From NCBI RefSeq assembly GCF_017654505.1, contig NC_054540.1, forward strand, positions 42,842,054-42,906,053: DNA of 64,000 nt. Direction: 5' to 3'. Shown in pieces: positions 30,642 to 39,588 of the stretch; position 1 is the first letter of the stretch, and each line of letters opens with the position of its first letter. Position numbers and translations under genes: made by a program. A model generated the notes under the pieces. That model searched no databases and had not been told where the DNA came from. It worked only from the letters and a program-made list of their open reading frames with translations. Source of the stretch: Polyodon spathula. Lineage: Eukaryota; Chordata; Actinopteri; Acipenseriformes; Polyodontidae.

Positions 30642-31579
30642 TGCTTCCGAACCTGCTCGAGGATCTTTTCTCCGAGTAGACTAGTTCCCTTGTTATTTAA
30701 ATGCAGTCCATCCCGTCTATACAGATAGTCCTCGTTGTAGAATGTGGTCCAATGATCAAGATAGGTGAAGCCTTCCCGTGTGCACCACGTCTTCAGCCAT
30801 TCGTTTTGATTAATTATTTCCAGCTGTCCATATGGTCCTTTGCAAGGTGCGGGTAGTATACCAGAAAATACCACAGTTTTGGTTTTCTCTTTTAATTTCC
30901 TTCCTAGCTCTCTGAATTTGTTTTGCAGGGATTTTGGTCTGTCTCTTCCAATGTTGTTTGTACCGATGTGGACGACTACTACCGGGTCGTCTCCTGTTCG
31001 TTCTAGGAGCCTGTCCACGTTCTCAGTGATGTGCTTGACCGAGGCTCCCGGAAGGCAGCACACTGTTGTAGTAAGGGGGTCCAAACTGCGAACTGAACTT
31101 GCTGTGTTTCTCAATATGGAGTCCCCAACAATCATGACCTCCCTTCTTTTTGCTGTCTGGTCACCACTGTCAATAGGGTCCTGGATGTTGTTCCTTTCAT
31201 TCTCTTGTTGTTGGTTCTGCTCATCACAATTCTGAAGTGACTCAAATCTGTTGGTTGTTTTGATTTCTGGTGGTGGTGTTTGACGAAGTTTCTTTTTTTC
31301 CCTGCTTCTGCCTACCTGAACCCAGCTGTTCTGACCTTCTATCTCCCTGGTGGCTTTCAGTCTGTTAGGGGTGATGCAGACTTCCATGAATTGTGGGTGT
31401 GCCAGTTCCTCAAGATCCTGTTGCTGTCTCACTTCTTCCAGCTCCATTTCTAGCATACTTACTAGTTTATGCAAATCCTGGATTGCGCGGCACTTTACGC
31501 ACACTTGGTTTAGCTCCGCTGGGTTTTCTCGGATTTCCCACATCAAGCAGGTGTCACAGATTACAGGCTTGAAGACCAT
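30632..31579 (-). CDS. LINE ORF1 of copy C, zinc-ribbon plus SGNH-esterase-like
   Basis: 315 residues, intact, differing from copy B by about three residues: Cys for Phe in the QNxDEQ segment, one extra Pro in the PPPEI segment, and Glu for Gln before WLKTW. Same domain order: CxxC...CxxC near the N-terminus, Glu/Leu-rich helix, GDSILRN, HIGTNN and DGLHLNN blocks. ATG at 31577-31579. Ends at the slippery heptamer. Confidence 0.88.
   Translation of the reverse strand: MVFKPVICDTCLMWEIRENPAELNQVCVKCRAIQDLHKLVSMLEMELEEVRQQQDLEELAHPQFMEVCITPNRLKATREIEGQNSWVQVGRSREKKKLRQTPPPEIKTTNRFESLQNCDEQNQQQENERNNIQDPIDSGDQTAKRREVMIVGDSILRNTASSVRSLDPLTTTVCCLPGASVKHITENVDRLLERTGDDPVVVVHIGTNNIGRDRPKSLQNKFRELGRKLKEKTKTVVFSGILPAPCKGPYGQLEIINQNEWLKTWCTREGFTYLDHWTTFYNEDYLYRRDGLHLNNKGTSLLGEKILEQVRKHLN
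30635..30641 (-). promoter_or_regulatory. Putative programmed -1 frameshift site T TTA AAC (copy C)
   Basis: Identical position and context to copy B: T TTA AAC then the ORF1 stop TAG at 30632-30634, with ORF2 open in the -1 frame. Confidence 0.7.
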
Positions 31580-32229
31580 GTTGAGGTTTTTTTTTTTTGA
31601 AGTTTAGTTTCTTCTGCAACTGTCAACCAACTGCTCTGTACTTTTCCACGCCTGTACTTCTCCCACTCGCTGTCGCTGGGAAGACTGCCTCGTTTAACTG
31701 CGTTGTTCTGCTGTGCTGTCGGCTCCTCCCCTCGCCCGTGTCTCAAAACGGCGCTGAATTTGAATCAGCTGCTCCGAGTTTCAGCTTGTTTGTTATCAGA
31801 AAAACACACGCGGCTGTGTTTCCCCAATGTCCCCTGTTTTCTGATTAAAGCAATTCAAGATGCAATTTCTCCTTTCTGCTTCGAAACTGCTCTGTACTTT
31901 TCCACGCCTGTACTTCTCCCACTCGCTGTCGCTTCCACTCGCTGTCGCTGGGAAGACTGCCTCGTTTAACTGCGTTGTTCTGCTGTGCTGTCGGCTCCTC
32001 CCCTCGCCCGTGTCTCAAATAGGCGCTGAATTTGAATCAGCTGCTCCGAGTTTCAGCTTGTTTGTTATCAGAAAAACACACGCGGCTGTGTTTCCCCAAT
32101 GTCCCCTGTTTTCTGATTAAAGCAATTCAAGATGCAATTTCTCCTTTCTGCTTCGAAACTGCTCTGTACTTTTCCACGCCTGTACTTCTCCCACTCGCTG
32201 TCGCTTCCACTCGCTGTCGCTGGGAAACT
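31580..32229 (-). repeat. LINE 5' leader with 2.25 tandem monomers (copy C)
   Basis: Units start at 31631, 31887 and 32159, giving periods of 256 and 272 bp; the third is cut after about 70 bp. The 16-bp difference is one extra CTTCCACTCGCTGTCG word. Unit sequences are nearly identical (for example CAAAACGGCGC against CAAATAGGCGC). Copy B has only part of one unit. The arrangement resembles the promoter monomers of rodent L1 5' leaders; promoter function here is inferred. Confidence 0.85.
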
Positions 32230-32960
32230 TGTTGGGACATGACTGCCCCCAGACCAATGTGGGAGGCATCAGTCTGAAGGATGAACTCTTTGCTGAAATC
32301 TGGTGAAATCAGAGCGGGGGCTTGACAGAGTCGCTTCTTAATCATATCAAATGCTTCCTGACACTGCCCTGTCCATTTAACTAATTTTGGAGCAGCCTTT
32401 CGGGTGAGATCAACCAGGGGGTTGACTATGATGGCATACTCGGGGATAAAACGGTGATAGCCGGCTAACCCCAATAGTGATCTCACCTGTGACTTGGTTT
32501 TTGGTATCGCCGTCTCCACCAGCGCCTGGACTTTGGAGGCGATAGGCTTTACCCAGCCATTACCCATAATGTAGCCAAGATATTGGGTCTCTTGTTTGCC
32601 AAATGCACACTTGCCCAGCTTGGCTGTTAGCCCGGCCCCCCTTAGAGACTGTAGGAAGGCTGAAAGCCTAATAATATGTTCCTTCCAGAGTGGAACCGTC
32701 CTTTTTGCCTACCATCACGATAGGATTGCACCACTCGCTCCGGGAAGGTTCAATGACTCCAAGCCCGAGCATATCCTCCACCTCCTTGCGAACGGGACCC
32801 CTGAGACTTTCCGGGATCCGGTACGGTCTCTCTCGGACCCTGAAACCTGGTGGAGTAATAATAGCATGAGAAATAACATTAGTTCTGCCGGGCAAATCAG
32901 AAAAAACATCACTAAACCTTTCCACCAACTGGAAGAGCTCACGTTTCTGATCCGGAAGTA
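32230..32960 (-). pseudogene. Gmr1-like element 2 reverse transcriptase with catalytic core deleted
   Basis: The minus strand shows the start of the RT region (RERPYRIPESLRGPV, VIEPSRSEWCNPIVMV, KKDGST) to about 32700. It then jumps at about 32697 straight to the thumb/connection (WKEHIIRLSAFLQSL, GKCAFGKQETQYLGYI, LLGLAGYHRFIPEYA) and QTDASHIGLGAV of RNase H. The palm with the FCxDFRxLN, LDLxxGYW and YxDD blocks, present in element 1, is absent. The element could not reverse-transcribe on its own. Confidence 0.85.
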
Positions 32961-34470
32961 ACTGTTCTCCCATCGGAATGTTAGTTGTAGCTAATGGATT
33001 GACAGTGGGACCAAAATCCTCTTCTAAACTGTCGCCAGCTATAAACAGGGCCTCCCTTTCGTTCCAGGGTTTTAGCAAGTTAATGTGATAAATTTCTGTC
33101 TTATTTCGGCGATTGGGTTGTTTAATTTCATAATTCACATTACCAATTCCCTGTATCACCTCATATGGCCCCTGCCATTTTGCATACAACTTAGACTCCG
33201 ATGAAGGAAGTAGCAGCAGTACTTTATCACCTGGCCGAAAAGTTCGAATTCTTGCTTGTTTGTTATACTGCTGCTCTTGGCGATGCTGAGCTAGTTTTCT
33301 TGTGCCAAACGGCCAACCAATCCCAGGCGGTCTCTTAACAGGATTACTTATTTGACTATGTTTTTGGAAGTTTTTGTTTGCTCCTCCCATCCTTCTTTCA
33401 CAAGATCAAGAATGTCCCGTGGTTGCCTCCCATACAGCAGCTCAAAGGGACAGAACCCGATCGAGCTCTGAGGCACCTCTCTCACTGCAAACATTAGGTA
33501 GGAGAGGAATTTAGCCCAATGTTTTTGCTCTTGGGTGACAAACCGCTTCAGCATCTGTTTTAAAGTCTGATTAAAACGTTCCACCAAACCGTCCGACTGC
33601 GGTTGATAAACAGAGGTTCGAATGGACTTAATTTGCAACAATTTATACAATTCTTTCAAACACTGTGACATGAAGTTCGTTCCATGATCAGTGAGGATTT
33701 CTTTTGGAATCCCTACTCTCGTTATAATTTGTACGAACTCTCGAGCAACTGCTGCGGCACTAGTAGATCTCAATGGTACTGCCTCTGGATATCTGGTCGA
33801 GTAGCTCACCACTACCAAAGTGTACGTGTATCCAGAGTCAGACTGGCTCAATGGACCCACTGTGTCCATAGCAATGCGTTCAAAGAGAACTGAGATCAGG
33901 GGCAGTGGGACCAGCGGAGCCGGGCGAACCCGCCCCGGGGCTACTTGCTGACATTCTTGGACACTCCGCTACATATCACGTCACCTCACTATAGACTCCC
34001 ATCCAATAAAATCGAGCCAATATTCATTCCCGAGTCTTATCGCTACCTAAATGGCCCGAACATGGGACATCGTGAGCCAACCACATGATCTCACGTCGAA
34101 AAGACTGAGGAACGAGTAATTGTGTTACAATCTGGCTTGTGCTCGTGGCTTGAGATACCCTATACAGCAAATGCTCGACAATAATGTGGTGAGGATATGT
34201 AAGCGGCCAGTTACCCTCTAGATCCTTCCCCTCGATAGACCAAACCTGCCCCCAGATGTGTGCCAGTGAAGGATCTTTTTTTTGTTCCAACGCTAGGTCC
34301 ACATCTCTGTCCCAGAACTTCAGGATATTGAGCGGAGCTAAAGTAGCTTCAGCACTGGGGGCCCCAGTAACCTGCCCCCGCAGGTCACACTGAGTCCCAA
34401 TTCCCTTTACCTTACATTTAACAGACTCTGAAGTTTCCCCCACCAAACCCCAGTCTTGTCTCATTGACAT
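32961..34470 (-). pseudogene. Gmr1-like element 2 integrase
   Basis: The zinc-binding region includes WLAHDVPCSGHLG. The catalytic core has MDTVGPL (first Asp), ILTDHGTNF (second Asp) and GLVERFN (Glu). The C-terminal part has RPGDKVLLLLPSSE and KWQGPYEV, a GPY-type module, continuing into the RT leader. Frames break near 33960 (zinc region to core) and 33370. The enzyme would insert the cDNA. Its placement before RT, in the same direction, defines the Gmr1 order. Confidence 0.88.
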
Positions 34471-34523
34471 TCCTTCCCATTTTTCGACCCTTCGCTCTTT
34501 TTTTGTTTTTTTTCGGGACGAAA

Positions 34524-35000
34524 TCAGGAATGGAACAAATCAGCCTGCAGCGGGAATATTTTCCCAATAGTTTCCCCCGCTGCTCCCATGGTCTTACCGG
34601 AGACTGGCGTTACCGTTTTTTTAATCATTGTTTCAAAATATGGCCAGTCTCGACCTAAAATAACTGGATATGGCAACTTTGCAGCCACTGCCACGATTAC
34701 GCGGCGGGTATGACATCCAATCATCACATCTAATTTAGTGAGGGGGTAATCCTTGTTATCCTTGTGAATACAGGAAATGACCACCACCCAGTGTGACCAC
34801 CAAGGCACCCCCGCCAACAGAGCTTCTTCAATTAAAGTCTGCCCACATCCTGAGTCCACTAACGCGTGGGTACTCACATCACCAACCCGTACATCAACAA
34901 TGCAAGGCCCCTCCCAATCATTACCCCTGGACTTACCTGGTGCTGTTAGTAAGTAATGGGAGGCTCTTGCCCTCCATTGGGGTGGAGGAAGGCCGCCCAT
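34524..35000 (-). pseudogene. Gmr1-like element 2 aspartic protease
   Basis: A 158-codon open segment with ALVDSGCGQTLI (the catalytic Asp-Ser-Gly) and PVILGRDW, the ILG block of retroviral-type aspartic proteases. The flap region between them is glycine-poor. It would cut the Gag-Pol precursor. The flanking gag and integrase are broken, so it is part of a dead polyprotein. Confidence 0.8.
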
Positions 35001-35006
35001 GGGGTG

Positions 35007-35762
35007 TCAATGAGAAGTAGCCCCGTGGGGGAAGGGGGTGAAGTGTTGTGGGGGTCCTGTCATTGGACTCACCATCCGGGGTCGGTTGGAGGGAGGAGCG
35101 GGGGTAACTACCACGGGAGCTGATGCCGACGCATCCTCATACCCCTCAGCCAATCGGACTGCTGCCTCTAGCGTGGTGGGTCGATGCCTGGTGACCCAGT
35201 TCTGGGTGTCCGGCCCCAGCACCTTCAAAAACTGCTCTATAGCAATCAGCTTGGTGATCTTCTCATCATCATTGGTGCCGGGGCAGAGTCACCGGGCCAC
35301 ATGATCCACTAGTTGCTGGGCCACCACGCGGGGTCGCAGTCCTGGGGGTCGCTGGTACTCCTGGAACTGGCGGCGGTGTGTCTCCTCTGTGATGTCAAGC
35401 CGCTAGAGAATGGCCTGTTTCACCTGGTCGTACACCAGGGCTTGCTCATGTTTCAGGGCTTGGTAGGCTGCCTGGGCTTCTCCGATCAAATTGGGGCCCA
35501 ACTGGGTAGCCCACCACTCCCGAGGCCACTGAGTTGCTGTTGCCTACCTTTCAAAGGCAACTAAGTAAACCTCTGGGTCATCCTCCAGCGACATCTTCAT
35601 TATCCTTACCCTTGGTAAGGGTACTGCTGGTTGAACCGCCGGTTCCTTTCCCCGATTGGCCTCCAGGAACAAGCCATGCATCCTCTCCATCATGGTCGTC
35701 AATGATTGTTGATGCCTCCGCTCCTGCGCCTCCAAAAGCGCTGCCAATGCAGTTGGGTCCAT
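35007..35762 (-). pseudogene. Gmr1-like element 2 gag with SCAN-like capsid region
   Basis: Starts with the ATG at 35760-35762 (MDPTALAALLEAQERRHQQ). In-frame stops at about 35545 and 35405 and a frame change divide it. Residues read across 35420-35070 (HRRQFQEYQRPPGLRPR, ARWLCPGTNDDEKITKLI, EQFLKVLGPDTQNWV, LEAAVRLAEGYEDA) match the layout of the SCAN domain, known to derive from Gmr1-like Gag capsid. There is no zinc knuckle before the protease that I could see. Confidence 0.75.
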
Positions 35763-35767
35763 TGTAA

Positions 35768-35785
35768 TCCCTCTTCTTAACACCA
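35768..35785 (-). promoter_or_regulatory. Putative primer-binding site of Gmr1-like element 2
   Basis: Two bases inside the 5' LTR the minus strand reads TGGTGTTAAGAAGAGGGA. Its complement ends TCTTCTTAACACCA, a plausible tRNA 3' end with CCA. From memory it equals the 3' end of human mitochondrial tRNA-Leu(UUR) plus CCA over about 16 bases. This must be checked against the host species. Confidence 0.5.
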
Positions 35786-35787
35786 AG

Positions 35788-36488
35788 TGTGGTCAGGTGC
35801 AGTGAATGAAGCAGGTCCACACAATCTTTCTCCCAAAACAGTCTGTGTGTTTTAATAATAACAAAAATAATAGCAAAAATAACAACAACACAAATAAGTC
35901 CACCTCTTTACCAGCAATGGTATTGGGGGGTACACGGAAGCTCTTCTTAATTAAAATGAAAAGTAAACAAAAACGGGACTTTGTCCGTCCCCATGTTCTC
36001 CGTGCACGCAGTGCTCTTGGTCCTGAGAAGCGTGGTGCCGTGAGTGGTGCAGTGTGGTGCTGTGCTGTGCTGTGCTGTGCTGTGCTGTACAGGGACGTGC
36101 TCTGTATTTTACCGGTCTGCGGTTCACTCCTCCTCTGCAACACAAAACACACGTAATCCAAAAACAAAGTAATACAGGCTCCAGCCATCTAGTTTCATTA
36201 TCAGCGTAAGAGGAGGTTTTGCCATAGCTGCTCCCCTTTGTACCCAGCAAACTCCTCCCCGCAGTCATCGCGTCGCCATGGTTTCCCTAATAGAGGGCTG
36301 CCCCACAGCTGACTGCAATGCAGTCCTGAGTACTTGCATCTACACGCCCCTCCTAATATGGTCACCTTCCGGTTTCCACCTACCACCGAGGTGGCAGCTC
36401 TAGGAGGCAGCTTACCTTTCCCCTTACACAGCGCCCTTTCTAATCGGGAGGGAGATTTACAGCATCGATCCTTTCTCTCTCTATCACA
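35788..36488 (-). repeat. 5' LTR of Gmr1-like element 2
   Basis: 701 bp, TGTGGTCAGG...CTATCACA on the plus strand, followed by the duplication GTGCC at 36489-36493. Carries a CTGTG tandem run at about 36058-36088 that is longer than in the 3' LTR. Confidence 0.92.
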
Positions 36489-36942
36489 GTGCCTCTTGCT
36501 GGCCACTGACTATAGTTGTCATAAATCATCATGTCACACTATTTTGTAGCCTATTTATATGTGTTACACACACGGTCAATAAATCAGCATGAGTTTTATT
36601 TCGCAGGGAGATTCAGGTCACTCATCACTGTAATTCATAACTCACACTCATAGCTCTCAAATAGGGTTGCCAACAGGCTCCAGAACCTTGTGACAATTTG
36701 TGTTAAAAATACATCATTCACTGTTCTTTAATTTGAATGGTTTAGAACCTGGCAGTGGTCAAAATACATTGTTGTGTTCTGCCGTATTTATTAACCTATT
36801 TCCCATTTGAATTATATTTTCAGGCTTTGGGGAGGGGGTGGGTGGGGGTGATTTGTCAGGGTTCATTGTATTTATTTTTTCGGTTTTGAAGACTCTTCTA
36901 TTATACCAGTTATGGTAATTTGTTTTAAATAAAGACAGCTGG
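36489..36942. other. Spacer between Gmr1-like element 2 and the DIRS element
   Basis: No recognised feature apart from the GTGCC duplication at its left edge. Confidence 0.4.
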
Positions 36943-37110
36943 TTCCCTTTCAATTCGAAAATAACCATCAATGTATGGGACATTGCCGTCAGGGGGGATT
37001 GGCTGAGCTTTATAGCAAAGCTGCCGATAGGCCTCTGCTCGAGCTGCCATGTAAGCCCGCCACCCTGGGAGCTTACTATATGCACTGTGCAGAGACTCTC
37101 TTCCTCTTTT
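36943..37110 (+). repeat. DIRS left inverted terminal repeat
   Basis: Runs from TTCCCTTTCAATTCGAAAAT through AACCATCAATGTATGGGACA and the CATGTAAGCCCGCC region. It is inverted relative to 42770-42945. The outermost 20 bp differ from the right end, as in DIRS elements, but are found inverted in the internal complementary region. Confidence 0.85.
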
Positions 37111-37460
37111 AGCTCGTACTAATTGTACTCACAAAGCTTAGGCTTGAGAAGCTGGTTTTGGCCCCTTCTCCGAGTTTATTTCAGTACGTTTATTATTGGT
37201 TATTGGATTATATAATTGTGTTATATATTTTTTATATATTACTTTATATATATCCTTCACGCTTTGTTTAACCTTGTGGTCTCTGTCTTCTCCTATTATT
37301 TATAATATTATTATTATTATATTGTGTGTTTTTGGGTTGTATATATTTCTATTTCAGATTTATATATATTTTAGGACGCGTATCGTTGGCTTTGCCACGT
37401 GCATATTGCAGTCGGTCTTGCCTGGCTAGACCGTGTGTGTGTGGAGTCTGCTTTGCAGCC

Positions 37461-37998
37461 CTCTTGCTCGTTTGGTTGTTAGTAGCTTATTGATCCCAAA
37501 ATCTCATCAAGCAGCTTCTTGAATGATCCCAGGGTGTCAGCTTCAACAACATTACTGGGGAGTTGATTCCAGACCCTCACAATTCTCTATGTAAAAAAGT
37601 GTCTCCTATTTTCTGTTCTGAATGCCCCTTTGTCTAAACTCCATTTGTGACCCCTGGTCCTTGTTTCTTTTTTCAGGCTGAAAAAGTCCCTTGGGTCGAC
37701 ACTGTCAATACCTTTTAGAATTTTGAATGCTTGAATTAGGTCGCCACGTAGTCTTCTTTGTTCAAGACTGAACAAATTCAATTATTTTAGCCTGTCTGCA
37801 TATGACATGGCTTTTAAGCCCGGAATAATTCTGGTTGCTTTTCTTTGCACTCTTTCTAGAGCAGCAATATCTTTTTTATAGCGAGGTGACCAGAACTGCA
37901 CACAATATTCAAGATGAGATCTTACTAGTGCATTGTACAGTTTTAGCATTACTTCCCTTGATTTAAATTCAACACTTTTCACAATGTATCCGAGCATT
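37461..37998 (-). mobile_element. CR1-like LINE fragment inside the DIRS leader (both ends missing)
   Basis: About 540 bp of the 3' part of LINE ORF2 (codons for MLGYIVKSVEF to GSISY) plus part of the 3' untranslated region. The terminal (TTCTTATG)n tail and about 35 bp next to it are absent: the match begins at CTCTTGCTCG. 5' truncation is usual for LINEs, loss of the 3' end is not. The sequence is more diverged than copies B and C, and has a stop in the KELNLF segment (about 37782). Confidence 0.85.
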
Positions 37999-38034
37999 CA
38001 GACACGCACCCTTTGACAAAGGGCCAAGAAGTCA

Positions 38035-39588
38035 GTGGGTGGGCACTCCCCTTCACCAGGATCTTCCCACACTGTCTCAGCCCCGCTATCGTCCACTGCG
38101 ACGCCGCCAGGGAGACTGCAGCTCTCCACGAGCCCGGCATCCCAGATCACAGCTGGTCAGAGGTCCCCCACCAGATATGCTCGGGCTAGCAGCCCCTCCC
38201 CTTCTAGGGCACGCCCTCGTCAGGAGTCTAGGTTGCGCTCCAGGTCTCCTTGTCATAAGGGACGCTCTCGTTCCCCTCGTCGAGACAGGCGGCGCTCGGA
38301 CAAGTCTGAGGTGGCAGAATTAACCTCCAAGATGACTCAGTTCATGGAGGTCATGATGGGACAGCTTATGTCTCTGGCTATTGCAGTGCCTCGAGCCCCA
38401 GAGCAGCCCACTGGACCCATCTCCAGCCAACCAGTGGCCCCGCCACAACCTCTATCGGATGTTTCCCTTCCGATACAGCCTCAGCAGGACTGGGATATAG
38501 ATGCCGTCTCCAGAGATGCTTCTGACATCCTGGAAGGGGACAGTGTAGAGGCTGAGATAGCCTCCCACCACTCGGACCAAGACATTGAGTCCGAGCCGAT
38601 GGACACTGACGACCCTATGTGATCTGTGGTTGACAGAGCAACCTGTCACTTGGATATTGATTGGCCCCAGACAGAGCTTCCACGGCTATCTCTGTTTGAG
38701 TCGCCTTTGGGCCAGTCCCGTCAGTCCAGGATGCTCCCAGCATTCCCGGACTTTGTTAAAGAGGTGCAGTCTACTTGGGGTGCTCCGGCCTCTGCTCCTG
38801 CGACGTCTCGCAAGACTTCGGCCTTTACTATGCAGGGGGCCAGCAAGGCTGGCCTAGCGTCCTTTCCACCGGTGGACGCTGTGTTCGCCGCGTTGGTGAA
38901 AACGTTAACACTGTCTGGGCTTACTAAGGACCCAGTGTGTCCTAATAAACAGTGCAGGACCACAGAGATACACCTAATGAAAGGGTATTCTGCGGCCACG
39001 GAGGCAGTCAGACTGTCTAACGTAGCCAGTCTACTGACAGTCTACCAGGCAGCACTAATTAGAGACCTTCCGGAGTGCCCTTCTGCAGCCCTCAGAAGCG
39101 AACTAGGCACGGTCAGCCAGCTGCTGGTAAGGATAGCCCAGCTCAACGCGTGGGCTCAGGGCAGGAGCATTGCTTCAATGGTGGTGGTCAGAAGACAGTG
39201 GTGGTGGCTCTCGCAGACAAGAGTGCAGGAGCCTAACAGGGCCCCCTTGCTGGACGCTCCAATCACTCCTGGACACACGTTTGGTCCAGCAGTAGAGGAG
39301 ATGCTACAACGCTCTGTCAAGGCACCAGAGGCGTCGCAACAAATGGCCAAGATGTGGCCAAGCAAACAGTTCCAGCCGAAGCGGCCCCAGGGACAGCCCT
39401 GGCGCAAGGCACCGCCACCGCAGCAGGCGCGACCACGGGGTGGTAAGACCTCCCCCGAAGGTCTATCAGTGCAGCTTGGGGTTACGAAACCGCGGCACGT
39501 AGAATGGCTCCCTAGAGGAGGTGGCAGGTCACGTCCTCGTGGCTCCGGCCAGGCCCCTCGTGAGCGTGAGCAGCCAAAGAAGCCCTGA
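38035..39588 (+). pseudogene. DIRS gag-like protein, one in-frame stop
   Basis: One frame covers 38035-39588 except for a TGA at 38620-38622. The N-terminal part is rich in Ser, Arg and Pro (RSRSPCHKGRSRSPRRDRRR), then acidic. The second part has the conserved DIRS gag core (VDRATCHLDIDWP, DPVCPNKQCRTTEIHLMKGY, SVKAPEASQQMAKM) and a basic, Arg/Gly/Pro-rich tail. The true start is unclear because the LINE fragment lies just upstream. A single stop is consistent with recent decay. It would package the element RNA. Confidence 0.75.

Larger units (their letters stand above)
27714..32229 (-). mobile_element. CR1-like LINE copy C, inserted in Gmr1-like element 2 (AACTT duplication)
   Basis: Nearly identical to copy B. 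It starts (plus strand) with the CATAAGAA-type tail at 27714 and ends in its monomeric 5' leader at about 32229. The interrupted Gypsy sequence reads CCGTCAACTTGTTGGG when rejoined by comparison with the equivalent sites at about 6810 and 48075. AACTT occurs at both junctions (27711-27715 and 32227-32231), a candidate short target duplication. ORF1 is intact; ORF2 has two frameshifts. Confidence 0.92.
26680..36488 (-). mobile_element. Gmr1-like Ty3/Gypsy retrotransposon 2 with both LTRs and a GTGCC duplication
   Basis: Two LTRs (26680-27344 and 35788-36488) with TGTGG...TMTATYACA ends enclose a minus-strand coding region. GTGCC lies on both sides (26675-26679 and 36489-36493). Order on the minus strand: primer site, gag with SCAN-like region, aspartic protease, integrase, reverse transcriptase, RNase H. 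Integrase before RT marks the Gmr1 group within Ty3/Gypsy. LINE copy C is inserted between RT and RNase H. Without the LINE the element is about 5.3 kb. Stops, frameshifts and a large RT deletion make it defective. Confidence 0.92.

Noticed and set aside
31597..32277. Overlapping plus-strand frames of 81-88 codons resembling a repeated small gene
   Set aside because: They are translations of the tandem LINE leader monomers, which explains their near-identical repetition.
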